Below are positions 37,171-45,500 of a DNA stretch of 48,026 nt, piece by piece. Positions within the stretch are counted from its first letter, which is position 1; each line of letters begins with the position of its first letter. The position numbers and the translations under genes are program-made. The stretch spans positions 1 through 48,026 of the forward strand of contig CALUQH010000022.1 of the NCBI GenBank assembly GCA_944322885.1, given 5' to 3'. Source of the stretch: Candidatus Gastranaerophilales bacterium (GTDB lineage Bacteria > Cyanobacteriota > Vampirovibrionia > Gastranaerophilales > Gastranaerophilaceae). The notes under the pieces were generated by a model. The model was given only the letters and a program-made list of their open reading frames with translations, was not told the DNA's origin and made no database searches.

Positions 37171-37731
37171 ATGGAAAAGACATTATATCAGATATTCAAA
37201 ACTTTTTTTAAAGTGGGAACTTTACTGTTGGGCGGAGGATATGTAATCCTGCCGCTTTTACAGTCTGAACTTGTTGATAAAAAAAATTGGATAGATGATG
37301 ACGAACTCTGTGAATATTATGCACTCGGACAAAGTGTTCCGGGTATTATTGCCGCAAATACTGCCATTTTTGTAGGATATAAATTACGAAAAACGGCCGG
37401 AGCCCTTGCAGCAACAATAGGAATTACCATGCCGGCTTTTCTTGCAATAATTATTATTGCGAAACTAATAGAAGAAATAATCCGGTTAAAATTTATTCAA
37501 AGTATTTTCTGGGGTGTAGGAATCGGAGTTGTTCTTCTTGTATTTCTTGCAATAAAAGAAATGTGGAAAAAAAGTATTGTTGACAAATTTACATGCTGGA
37601 TTTTCTTTTTAATATTTATATTATCGGCATGCTTTAAGGCGCCTCCGGCTATACTTATCATTCTTTCTATATTTATAGGACTATGGATTGAGTATCAGAA
37701 AAAAATTGAACATGGAGAAAACCAAGAATGA
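37171..37731 (+). CDS. chrA: Chromate transporter, first half-size subunit
   Basis: A 186-residue membrane protein of the ChrA family (short-chain type). The pattern FKVGTLLLGGGYVILPLL and LCEYYALGQSVPGIIAANTAIFVGYK correspond to the F-x-G-x3-FGGG and QxxPGP-like signatures of one ChrA half, with about five or six helices. Full-size ChrA has two such halves; here they are separate genes. Known members move chromate or sulphate-like anions, but the substrate here is not readable. The next gene overlaps its end by four bases (ATGA), implying coupled translation and a two-subunit transporter. Confidence 0.85.
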   Translation: MEKTLYQIFKTFFKVGTLLLGGGYVILPLLQSELVDKKNWIDDDELCEYYALGQSVPGIIAANTAIFVGYKLRKTAGALAATIGITMPAFLAIIIIAKLIEEIIRLKFIQSIFWGVGIGVVLLVFLAIKEMWKKSIVDKFTCWIFFLIFILSACFKAPPAILIILSIFIGLWIEYQKKIEHGENQE

Positions 37732-38258
37732 CATATTTAAAACTATTCTTAGAATTTTTCCATATAGGCTTGTTTTCATTTGGCGGCGGTTATGCGACAC
37801 TACCGTTTCTTTATCATATAGCAGATGTTCAAAAATGGTATACAACCAAAGAACTTGCTGATATGATTGCCATATCATCAATTACTCCGGGACCGATCGG
37901 TGTAAATGTTGCTACATTTGCAGGATTTAAAACCGCGGGGATTTTAGGCTCTCTTATCGCAACAACATCAGTAATCCTTCCGTCTTTTATAATTGTTGTA
38001 ATTATTTCAAAAGTTTTGGAACAATTTAAACATAACAAATATGTGCGTTCCGTAATTTATACATTAAAACCTGCAGGCTGCGGGCTTTTAGCTGCTGTTG
38101 GCGTTGATATGTTTATAAACAATATAAACATTCCGGGGATGATTCTTCTTGCGGGCTTATTCTTCGCAAGTTTAACCGAAAAAAGAGACCCGTTGTTTTA
38201 TCTCGGGGTATCAGCTCTTGTCGGATTAATTGCAGGATTTTTTAATTTGACCGGTTAA
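37728..38258 (+). CDS. chrA: Chromate transporter, second half-size subunit
   Basis: A 176-residue partner of the 37171 gene. FFHIGLFSFGGGYATLPFLY and MIAISSITPGPIGVNVATFAGFKTAG are clear ChrA half signatures. It overlaps the upstream gene by four bases and its 3' end overlaps the convergent comM gene by 17 bases. The two halves probably assemble in antiparallel fashion to form one transporter, as proposed for split ChrA pairs. It follows atpC directly; why an anion transporter is tied to the atp pair is unknown. Confidence 0.88.
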   Translation: MTYLKLFLEFFHIGLFSFGGGYATLPFLYHIADVQKWYTTKELADMIAISSITPGPIGVNVATFAGFKTAGILGSLIATTSVILPSFIIVVIISKVLEQFKHNKYVRSVIYTLKPAGCGLLAAVGVDMFINNINIPGMILLAGLFFASLTEKRDPLFYLGVSALVGLIAGFFNLTG

Positions 38259-39777
38259 CCATCCTGTACTGCAGAGCCTGCATAAGATGATTTTGAGTAA
38301 TATCCTGTGAACCTTCCAAATCTGCAATAGTTCTTGCAAGTTTCAAAATCCTGTCATAGCGTCTGCCGGAAAGCTGATATTTTACTGCTGCAGTTTTTAA
38401 CATTTCCATACTTGTTTTATCAAGTTTACAATATTTTTTTATTAATTTGGATGTAAGCTCAGAATTTGTTAAAATACCGTCATCTTTATATCTCTCTGCC
38501 TGAATTTTTCTGGCTCTGACAACACGTGCACGTATATCTTTTGAAGATTCGGCGGAAGAGTTTATATTCAAAAGTTCTTCGGCCGTCAGTCTTGGAACTT
38601 CCACCTGTAAATCAATTCTATCTAACAGAGGTCCGGAAAGACGCGACTGATAACGGCTTATTTGAAATTCGGAACAGGAACACTGTTTTTCTTTATCCCC
38701 TAAATATCCGCAAGGACAAGGATTCATTGCCCCGAGAAGCATAAATTTAGCAGGATATTTTATAGAATGTTTTGCACGGGCAATAACAATTTCTCCGTCT
38801 TCAAGAGGCTGACGGAGAACCTCTAATACATTTCTCGGAAACTCGACCATTTCATCAAGAAATAACACCCCCCTGTGAGCTAAAGTAATTTCACCGGGCT
38901 TTGGATTTGAGCCGCCGCCTATTATACCGTTTGCAGACGCCGTATGATGAACTGCCCTGAAAGGTCTTTTCGTCATCAAAGGTTCATCGGAAGGTAAAAG
39001 TCCGGCTATACTGTAGATTTTAGTTAATTCCAGAGCTTCTTGAAGCTCCAGAGGCGGTAAAATTGAAGCAAAACATTTTGCCATAAGGGTTTTACCCGAC
39101 CCAGGAGAACCTGTCATTAACATATTATGTCCGCCTGCTGCCGCAATTTCCAAAGCTCTTTTGGCCTTTTGCTGACCTTTTACATCTTTAAAATCATAAA
39201 GATAATCTTCTGCCGATTTTTCGGTTAAATACTCTGATATATTTACAGTTACAGGCTTTATAGGATTGTCGGTAAAATGATTTACAACATCTCCGAGATA
39301 TCCTGCAGGGAAAATATTTACATCATCTCCCGCAAGAGCCGCTTCACAGGCATTTATGGAAGGAACAAAAATATTTTTTACTCCCGCATCTTTCAAGCCG
39401 AGAACAAGCGGTAAAACACCCGTCACCCCGCGCAATTCTCCGTCAAGGGAAAGTTCGCCGATAAAGGCACAGTCTTTGATTTTCTCCTCATCTATAACAC
39501 CTTCTTCAACTAACAATCCGACAGCTATCGGAAGGTCAAAATTAGAACCCTCTTTTTTTAAATCAGCAGGCGCAAGGTTTATTACAACTTTTTTGGCAGG
39601 GAAAGTAAATCCTGAATTTTTTATAGCGGAACGAACTCTGTCACGGGCTTCATTTATTGCGGTATCCGGAAGCCCAACAATTGAAAACCCGGGAAGTCCG
39701 TTTAAAACATCCGTTTCTACAGAAACTTTATATGCATTAAGACCTATTACAGTTGCGGTTGTAACTTTGTTTACCAT
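38242..39777 (-). CDS. comM: YifB/ComM-family AAA+ ATPase (Mg-chelatase-like)
   Basis: A 511-residue protein with the usual three parts: an N-terminal Lon-like domain (GLPGFSIVGLPDTAINEARDRV, LAPADLKKEGSNFDLPIA), the Mg-chelatase AAA+ core (Walker A MTGSPGSGKTLMA, Walker B LFLDEMVEF, HHTASANGIIGGG) with four-Cys zinc site CPCGYLGDKEKQCSC, and a C-terminal helical domain (YQLSGRRYDRILKLARTIADL). ComM helicases act in branch migration during natural transformation. Type II/IV pilus-like genes in the same window make competence a reasonable but unproven context. Confidence 0.93.
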   Translation of the reverse strand: MVNKVTTATVIGLNAYKVSVETDVLNGLPGFSIVGLPDTAINEARDRVRSAIKNSGFTFPAKKVVINLAPADLKKEGSNFDLPIAVGLLVEEGVIDEEKIKDCAFIGELSLDGELRGVTGVLPLVLGLKDAGVKNIFVPSINACEAALAGDDVNIFPAGYLGDVVNHFTDNPIKPVTVNISEYLTEKSAEDYLYDFKDVKGQQKAKRALEIAAAGGHNMLMTGSPGSGKTLMAKCFASILPPLELQEALELTKIYSIAGLLPSDEPLMTKRPFRAVHHTASANGIIGGGSNPKPGEITLAHRGVLFLDEMVEFPRNVLEVLRQPLEDGEIVIARAKHSIKYPAKFMLLGAMNPCPCGYLGDKEKQCSCSEFQISRYQSRLSGPLLDRIDLQVEVPRLTAEELLNINSSAESSKDIRARVVRARKIQAERYKDDGILTNSELTSKLIKKYCKLDKTSMEMLKTAAVKYQLSGRRYDRILKLARTIADLEGSQDITQNHLMQALQYRMVNRSN

Positions 39778-39798
39778 AAGTTAATATTAATATAAAAC

Positions 39799-39825
39799 AG
39801 ATTCCGAAACAAGTTCGGAATGACA
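39799..39825. repeat. Dispersed palindrome, copy 2
   Basis: ATTCCGAA, loop ACAAG, TTCGGAAT, then GACA; read on the minus strand as TGTCATTCCGAACTTG then TTTCGGAATCT. It parallels 34996-35022. Confidence 0.75.
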
Positions 39826-39851
39826 GTATTTTTTTATTGTATAATTATCTT

Positions 39852-40838
39852 ATGAATATTTTAGCTATCAACTTTGGCGGAATAGGTGATGAAATATTTT
39901 TTCTGCCTGCACTTATATCATTAAAAAAAGAATTTCCAAACTCAAAAATAACTCTTGCACTTGAGCCGAGAAGCAAAAGTGTTAAGGATTTAACAGATAT
40001 TATTGATGATTTGTTCCTTATTGATGTTAAAGGGAAAAATAAATACACAGAACTTTTAAAACTTGTATATCTCGCTCGCAAAGGGGATTTTGACCTTGTA
40101 GTTTCATCAGGCGGCAACAAATTAATCAGTATCCTTTTGACACTAACGGGAATTAAAAAGAGATACGGTTATGATACGGGGAAATTAAGCCAAATTTTGC
40201 TTACAAAAGCTGTTCCACTAAATAAAAATCAATATGCATGTGCAATGTATCACGACCTTGTAACACCGATTACAAACAATAAAACATACCTGCCTGAGAT
40301 TAATGTAGAAGCTCAGGAAAAAATTCCGAACTCTGTTTTAATTCACCCGGGGGTGAGCAAAATGAGTATACAAAAAGGTATGATCAAGACAATTCCTGCG
40401 GAAGTGTGGGCGCAAACCATTGATTTGCTTATTGAAAAAGGCAAACATGTTGTCTTGGCCGGCGGGCCCGATGATAAGGAAGTAATAGAAACAATTCTTT
40501 CACGCATCACTCTTCACTCTTCACTCTTCACAAACTATTACGGCAAAACAAAAAGTTTAAAAGATTTAGCTGTATTAATCGGTAAAGCTGAAAAATTTAT
40601 ATGCTCGGACTCTGCTCCTTTACACGTTGCCGTTGCTATGGGAACAAAAACTTATGTAATTTTCGGGCCGACAGATGACAAAAAATTAATACCGCAATCA
40701 GAAAACGTTATACCAATCAAAGCTAATGACAAATGTCCTATAAAACCGTGTCTCTGGGAACACAGACAGACAACCTGCGATAAACTTGACTGTTTAAAGA
40801 TTTCAGCTGAAGATATTGTAAGTAAAATATTAAATTAA
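39852..40838 (+). CDS. Glycosyltransferase family 9 (heptosyltransferase-like)
   Basis: A 328-residue protein with ILAINFGGIGDEIFFLPALISLKKEFP at the start, the usual GT9 N-terminal Rossmann half, and VVLAGGPDDKEVIE followed by CSDSAPLHVAVAMGTKTYVIFGPTD, the nucleotide-sugar binding half. It probably adds heptose or a related sugar to lipopolysaccharide core or a similar glycan. The start at 39852 is used; a codon five positions upstream is also ATG. Near codons 221-228 is a short stretch of 7-base repeats (see the repeat entry). The Cys-rich C-terminus (CPIKPCLWEHRQTTCDKLDC) is unusual for the family. Its end overlaps the convergent SDR gene by four bases. Confidence 0.87.
   Translation: MNILAINFGGIGDEIFFLPALISLKKEFPNSKITLALEPRSKSVKDLTDIIDDLFLIDVKGKNKYTELLKLVYLARKGDFDLVVSSGGNKLISILLTLTGIKKRYGYDTGKLSQILLTKAVPLNKNQYACAMYHDLVTPITNNKTYLPEINVEAQEKIPNSVLIHPGVSKMSIQKGMIKTIPAEVWAQTIDLLIEKGKHVVLAGGPDDKEVIETILSRITLHSSLFTNYYGKTKSLKDLAVLIGKAEKFICSDSAPLHVAVAMGTKTYVIFGPTDDKKLIPQSENVIPIKANDKCPIKPCLWEHRQTTCDKLDCLKISAEDIVSKILN
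40502..40533 (+). repeat. Tandem TTCACTC heptamers within the GT9 gene
   Basis: ATCACTC-TTCACTC-TTCACTC-TTCAC: about four copies of a 7-base unit inside coding sequence. Because 7 is not a multiple of 3, loss or gain of one unit would shift the frame. A similar TCACTCTTCAC motif is near 42271-42300 at the tcdA start. Confidence 0.7.
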
Positions 40839-41536
40839 ATCCCGACACTCAAACCCGCACAAAGGTTTATTGACTGCCCTGTTATTCCCTTTGCATCTAC
40901 TGAAATTAAATATTTACAAAGTTTTGCAACTTCTTCAGGTTTTACGAAACGTTTTTGAGGGATTGTATTAATAATTTCATCTTTGGAAAACTCGCTGTCC
41001 TCAATAGAATTCAGTCCTAATTCAGTTTCAACCCACCCGGGATTTATTGTATTTACGGTAATATTATATTCGGCAAGCTCTAACGCCAGTGCTTTTGTCA
41101 AACCTATCAACCCTGATTTAGACGAAGAATAAATACTTGCATAAGCTTCGCCCATAACGCCTGATATTGAACCGATATTTATAATTCTTCCCCAGCGCTG
41201 TTCCTTCATATGAGGAATTGCTTTTGATATAAGGTATGCGGGAGCTATCAAATTTGTTTGATAAAGCCTTTGAATATCAGCAATATTCATAGTTTCCAGT
41301 CCTGCATAAATATATTCACCCGCATTATTTACAAGTACATCAATGTGTTTATCTTCAATAAACTTTGCAAGATTATTTATATCCTTTGACAAATCACAAA
41401 CACAAAACCCTTTAGCATTACATGCCGCAAGTGCCTGTTCATTTCTGCCGGTTACAAAAACTTCTCCGACACTTTGAAGTTCGGCGGCAATTACGTTTCC
41501 TATACCTTTTGATGCTCCGGTTACAAGTATATTCAT
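40835..41536 (-). CDS. SDR-family oxidoreductase (FabG-like)
   Basis: A 233-residue classical SDR: TGASKGIG at residues 6-13, NNAGEYIYAG, IINIGSISGVMG, and the catalytic YSSSK. NPGWVETELG and a C-terminal GITGQSINLCAGLSVGI, similar to the FabG end INVDGGxxxG but with Cys-Ala-Gly replacing Asp-Gly-Gly. It is likely a 3-oxoacyl-ACP reductase or a similar enzyme. Its start overlaps the tcdA stop by four bases, so the two are translationally coupled. Confidence 0.82.
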   Translation of the reverse strand: MNILVTGASKGIGNVIAAELQSVGEVFVTGRNEQALAACNAKGFCVCDLSKDINNLAKFIEDKHIDVLVNNAGEYIYAGLETMNIADIQRLYQTNLIAPAYLISKAIPHMKEQRWGRIINIGSISGVMGEAYASIYSSSKSGLIGLTKALALELAEYNITVNTINPGWVETELGLNSIEDSEFSKDEIINTIPQKRFVKPEEVAKLCKYLISVDAKGITGQSINLCAGLSVGI

Positions 41537-42285
41537 TGTCTGTACTCCTTTAAAAAGCTCCGTGTAATATATGATGCCATAAATATTCCCGCACAGCTAG
41601 CCACAAACGGAGTTGATGACGGGGTAATTTTTGTAAATTCAATATTTTCACCCGAGTTTGTAATGATTTTTTCAGTTGAAGAAATTTTTTCCTGAACAAA
41701 AGGTTTTTCCCTGCTTGCAACAACGGTAATTCCCTTTTCAATCCCCCGTTTTTTCAACTGATAAATTATATTTGAAACAAAAGGAGCATTCTTATCCTCA
41801 ATTTCAGAAATATCAGAGATATACAATTTTGCCGGATCAACTCTGTTACCCGCCCCCATTGAACTTATAACAGGAATATTTGAATTTACACAGGTTTCAA
41901 GCAATTCTATCTTTGAGCGCATAGTGTCAATTGCATCGGCAACATAGTCAACATTTGATAAATCCAAGTTCCCCTTATAAAAATCATTAACAACATGTAA
42001 TTTTATATCAGGGTTTATGTCCTTTAATCTTTGCTCAAAAAGTTTTGTCTTATTCTGTCCGATGCTAGAATTCAATGCAATAAGCTGTCTGTTTATATTT
42101 GTTTTAGAAACCGTATCAAAATCAATTATTGTTAACTCACCAATTCCTGCTCTTGTAAGAGCTTCAGCACAGAAACCGCCGACTCCGCCAAGGCCGAAAA
42201 CTGCAACATGCTTAAAAGAAAGAAGTTTTTGATTTTCTTCTCCCCAGAAAAGTTCATTGCGTGAAAAGTATTCATCACTCTTCAC
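41533..42285 (-). CDS. tcdA: tRNA threonylcarbamoyladenosine dehydratase-like (ThiF/E1 family)
   Basis: A 250-residue E1-like ATP-dependent enzyme. The dinucleotide-like motif is AVFGLGGVGGFCAEALTRAGIG, then LTIIDFDTVSKTNINRQLIA, DAIDTMRSKIELLE and SSMGAGNRVDP, which match TcdA/CsdL rather than ThiF or MoeB. It cyclises the threonylcarbamoyl modification at tRNA position 37. The most likely start is GTG (42285) with AAGGAG seven bases upstream, within a run of repeated GTGAAG units. It is followed by an SDR with a four-base overlap and preceded by secG with a 15-base gap. Confidence 0.85.
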   Translation of the reverse strand: MKSDEYFSRNELFWGEENQKLLSFKHVAVFGLGGVGGFCAEALTRAGIGELTIIDFDTVSKTNINRQLIALNSSIGQNKTKLFEQRLKDINPDIKLHVVNDFYKGNLDLSNVDYVADAIDTMRSKIELLETCVNSNIPVISSMGAGNRVDPAKLYISDISEIEDKNAPFVSNIIYQLKKRGIEKGITVVASREKPFVQEKISSTEKIITNSGENIEFTKITPSSTPFVASCAGIFMASYITRSFLKEYRQ

Positions 42286-42300
42286 TTCTTCACTCCTTCA

Positions 42301-42528
42301 CTACTTAATAATTCCAAAACCGATAAGGAATGTGCAAATCAAAAATATGGCCGAAACTATTCCAGTAAGCTTATTTAAACCTTTTTCAGCACTTTTTTGG
42401 GAAGCAAAAACATGAGAGGCTCCGCCCATGCCCGCAATGCCGTCGCCTTTCGGTGAATGCAATAATATCAATACAATTAGCAGCAAAGCTGAAATTATTT
42501 GTACGGCCCAAACTATATTAACTAACAT
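42301..42528 (-). CDS. secG: Preprotein translocase subunit SecG
   Basis: A 75-residue protein with two hydrophobic helices (IISALLLIVLILLHSPKGDG and GIVSAIFLICTFLIGFGII) separated by the polar SecG loop GIAGMGGASHVFASQKSAEKGL. This matches the SecG family, which assists the SecYEG channel. Length is normal. Its ATG follows the stop of the NrtR-like gene with no gap, so both are very probably co-transcribed. Confidence 0.93.
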   Translation of the reverse strand: MLVNIVWAVQIISALLLIVLILLHSPKGDGIAGMGGASHVFASQKSAEKGLNKLTGIVSAIFLICTFLIGFGIIK

Positions 42529-43215
42529 TTATTTTTTCTCCTTTTTCTTAGAAATGAAATGAGCTCTTTTTGAGTTCAGCTTAATATTTTCGAAAGTATA
42601 TAGGCGTGCCGGTCTTTTGGACGACGACTTTGTATATTCGTTCAATTCAATCAAGCCTTCAGTTGCCAGAGCTTTTTTTCTGAAATTCCGCTTATCAAGC
42701 TTCTTGCCCATAATCAATTCATAAGCTTTCTGCATTTCGGTTAAAGTAAATTTTTCATTCAAAAGCTGATAAGCTACAGGGCAAAGTTCCAATCTTTCAC
42801 GGGTTCTTTTCAGAGAATATTCAATAATTTCTTTGTGGTCGAATGCGAGCGGCGGAAGGTCGGAAATTTTGTGCCAACCCAATTCAGGCGTTGTAACGAC
42901 TTTGATATCTTCTGCACGCACAAGAGCAAAATAAGCACATGTTATAACCCTTGCATTAGGATGCCTCAGAGGATCCCCAAATGTGTATAACTGTTCAAGA
43001 TAGATATTATCAACATTTGTACGTTCTTTCAATACTCTTAAAGCAGCTTGATCAAGATTTTCAGATAGTCTTACATAACCGCCTGGTATTGCCCATTTAT
43101 CTTTAAACGGCTCATTAGTACGTTTAACAAGCAAAACATGAAGAGCATTATTCTTCATAGTTACAATAACTACGTCCACCGTAATTTCGTGTGTTTTGGT
43201 TTCGTTAAAAATCAT
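42529..43215 (-). CDS. NrtR-like Nudix-domain transcriptional regulator
   Basis: A 228-residue protein. Residues about 10-140 form a Nudix fold (WAIPGGYVRLSENLDQAALRVLKE). The catalytic box expected as G-x5-E-x7-REUxEE-x-GU reads G-x5-E-x7-R-V-L-K-E-R-T-N-V, so an acidic catalytic residue and the Gly are lost, as in NrtR-type repressors. Residues about 145-225 form a winged-helix-type domain (FTLTEMQKAYELIMGKKLDKRNFRKK). NrtR family members control NAD synthesis genes and sense ADP-ribose; the target here is unknown. It is followed directly by secG. Confidence 0.82.
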   Translation of the reverse strand: MIFNETKTHEITVDVVIVTMKNNALHVLLVKRTNEPFKDKWAIPGGYVRLSENLDQAALRVLKERTNVDNIYLEQLYTFGDPLRHPNARVITCAYFALVRAEDIKVVTTPELGWHKISDLPPLAFDHKEIIEYSLKRTRERLELCPVAYQLLNEKFTLTEMQKAYELIMGKKLDKRNFRKKALATEGLIELNEYTKSSSKRPARLYTFENIKLNSKRAHFISKKKEKK

Positions 43216-43374
43216 ATTATCTCTACCCTTAGCTTAATAATATAATAAAAATATAATTTTACATTAGTTAACGGTCGATTTTTATTAACAAAATTTAACA
43301 TGAACGTAAAGTTTATCAAAAATATATATAAAAAATACTTTATATATATAAGGGATTAAAAAACACGGGGAAAA

Positions 43375-44307
43375 ATGGGATTTCATCATTACATACATAA
43401 CAATATATTTATCGGCAGACCGTTTATGCCTTGCGGTTTCAGACATTTTTGCGGAGGATGGAATGCGTTTAACACCGGCTTCGGTTTCGGGATGTTAACA
43501 TCCCTGTTTAATTTTTCTATGCCGAGATTTCAGTTTCAACCGGTTTTTCAGCCGATTTTTCCTTCTGTCAATTTCAATAATTATAATAATAATTTCACAA
43601 TTACACCGCCTCAGCCTCCGGTTTTACCGTCACTCTCAGACTTAAACCAGAATCAAAATACATTTAATCCTTTTATATTTCAACCAAAATTAACTTTGCC
43701 CTCTTTTGATTCTAATAACTTATTTAACTTCAATACAACATCTTTATCTTCTAATGAAGAAGAAAATAATGTTGCAGTTACAAAATCGGTAGACAGAGGC
43801 TTTAAAAACAAATCAAAACTGGATAAAGCCTTTTTAAACAAGGTTAAAGAAATCTCTAAAAGACTAAACTGCGATTATAGAGACTTACTAGCGGTTATGA
43901 ACAGTGAGTCAGGAATAAATCCGTCGGCATGGAATGGTTCAACGGCAGTCGGGCTAATTCAATTTACACAGATTGCCATTGACCAGCTGAATATAAATTA
44001 CGGACTTAATTTAACAAAACCCAAAATTGCAAAAATGTCAGCAATGGAACAGCTTGATTTAGTTGAAAAACTTATACGAGATGCGAAAAAAATAAGATTT
44101 TCACCAAATGCCAAACTGTCAGCAGTTGACCTTTACTCAGTCATATTCTTACCGCGCAGAGCAGACAGAGAAATCCTTTGTACAAGAGGGGAAGCATTTT
44201 ATAGCCAAAATATCGGTTTAGATAAAAATAAAGACGGTAAAATTACCAAAACAGATCTTTCGAAACATCTTGCCGGCAAGTATGTTGATGAATCACAATT
44301 TGTTTAA
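43375..44307 (+). CDS. Lysozyme/SLT-fold protein without Sec signal
   Basis: A 310-residue protein. Residues 1-140 are Phe/Asn/Pro-rich and low in complexity, beginning MGFHHYIHNNIFIGRPFMPC, without a Sec signal. Residues about 155-290 resemble a transglycosylase fold: LLAVMNSESGINPSAW with a candidate catalytic Glu, GLIQFTQIAIDQL, and SAVDLYSVIFLPR. The end has an EF-hand-like loop, DKNKDGKITKTDLS. The protein could cut peptidoglycan to let a secretion machine pass, and could itself be exported by a non-Sec route; this is inference. ACGGGGAAAA precedes the ATG. Confidence 0.72.
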   Translation: MGFHHYIHNNIFIGRPFMPCGFRHFCGGWNAFNTGFGFGMLTSLFNFSMPRFQFQPVFQPIFPSVNFNNYNNNFTITPPQPPVLPSLSDLNQNQNTFNPFIFQPKLTLPSFDSNNLFNFNTTSLSSNEEENNVAVTKSVDRGFKNKSKLDKAFLNKVKEISKRLNCDYRDLLAVMNSESGINPSAWNGSTAVGLIQFTQIAIDQLNINYGLNLTKPKIAKMSAMEQLDLVEKLIRDAKKIRFSPNAKLSAVDLYSVIFLPRRADREILCTRGEAFYSQNIGLDKNKDGKITKTDLSKHLAGKYVDESQFV

Positions 44308-44454
44308 TAAATAACAACAAATCAATAATTTCAGCTACAATATACTCCGGATTAATAAAGAGAAAAATATTACAATTCGAAATAATCCATTGATGTTGAT
44401 AAATGTTTCATGTATGTTCATGAAATATATTATAGATTTGCAGAAAGGTCAAAA

Positions 44455-45489
44455 ATGGATAAGGGATATATTGAAAACGGCTTTATAGTAGATGTTTCAA
44501 ATGCTAACAAAACTTCTGAAATAATATATGAATTGAGCAGAATTTTAGATCTGCCTGATGCCCAGAGCAAAAAAGTATGCCTGAAATTAGGTTCTGTTAA
44601 TCTGACTTCAACAGAACTTACAAGTATTAAGGCTCTTGTCGAATCTATGAATTCTGAAATAGAATTTATAAGCACAAGCTCAACTGAAACTGTAAAATCC
44701 GCAGAAGATCTTAATATTAAAGTCTCAGTTCTGGAAAATAAAGTCCCGACTCCGGAATTTAACGCTGATCAGGAAAAAGTAAATAAAGAACTGGAAAAAG
44801 CTTTGGATAAAATATTCGGGGATGAAACCGCTGAAATCAAAACTTTTGCCCAGGAAGAAGATATCAAAAAATTAAAAGAAGAAATTCCGCCGGAAGATGT
44901 GGAAAAAATTGCAAACATTAAACCTGAAGCAATCAATCCCGAAAATCAGATGGAAACTATTGAAACACCTACACCTGAACCTGTTGAAGATATTAAGTCA
45001 TCATCAGAAAATATTGAAAGTGAATTGGAAAATTTTAATAATCAGCTTGAAAATGCCAACAAAATTGAAGGTGATGAACTGGAAGAAGTAGATTTCGACC
45101 TTGATGACCTGCGCAAATCTTTACGCGAAACAGAAAAACTTCCTACCCTTTATATTCAAAGGACATTACGTTCAGGCCAGAGCATAACATCAGACGGTAA
45201 TATTGTTATTATCGGAGATGCAAATCCCGGTTCGGAAATTATTGCGAAAGGCGATATTACTGTATGGGGTATTTTAGGCGGAATCGCACATGCAGGTGCG
45301 GAAGGAAATCAGTATGCAAGAATACGGGCATTGAAAATGAATGCTATTCAATTAAGAATTGCAGATATTTTTGCACGACGTCCGGATAATATTAATATTC
45401 CTTATATTCAAAAAACAGATACGTTTGTACCGGAAGAAGCCTGCATTAGAAAAAAACAAATAATTATACATAAAATACATGAAGCATAA
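44455..45489 (+). CDS. minC: Septum-site protein MinC, enlarged
   Basis: A 344-residue protein, longer than typical MinC (about 230). The C-terminal domain (about residues 235-335) is clear: LYIQRTLRSGQSITSDGNIV and GDANPGSEIIAKGDITVWGILGGIAHAGAEG, the beta-helix that binds FtsZ and MinD. The N-terminal part (residues 1-100) is a MinC_N-like helix/strand region. A 130-residue Glu/Pro-rich insert lies between (residues about 105-235). The start at 44455 has AGAAAGG upstream; an earlier in-frame ATG lies at 44410. It is first in minC-minD-minE, the order seen in cyanobacteria. Confidence 0.9.
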   Translation: MDKGYIENGFIVDVSNANKTSEIIYELSRILDLPDAQSKKVCLKLGSVNLTSTELTSIKALVESMNSEIEFISTSSTETVKSAEDLNIKVSVLENKVPTPEFNADQEKVNKELEKALDKIFGDETAEIKTFAQEEDIKKLKEEIPPEDVEKIANIKPEAINPENQMETIETPTPEPVEDIKSSSENIESELENFNNQLENANKIEGDELEEVDFDLDDLRKSLRETEKLPTLYIQRTLRSGQSITSDGNIVIIGDANPGSEIIAKGDITVWGILGGIAHAGAEGNQYARIRALKMNAIQLRIADIFARRPDNINIPYIQKTDTFVPEEACIRKKQIIIHKIHEA

Positions 45490-45500
45490 AAGGAGAAATA

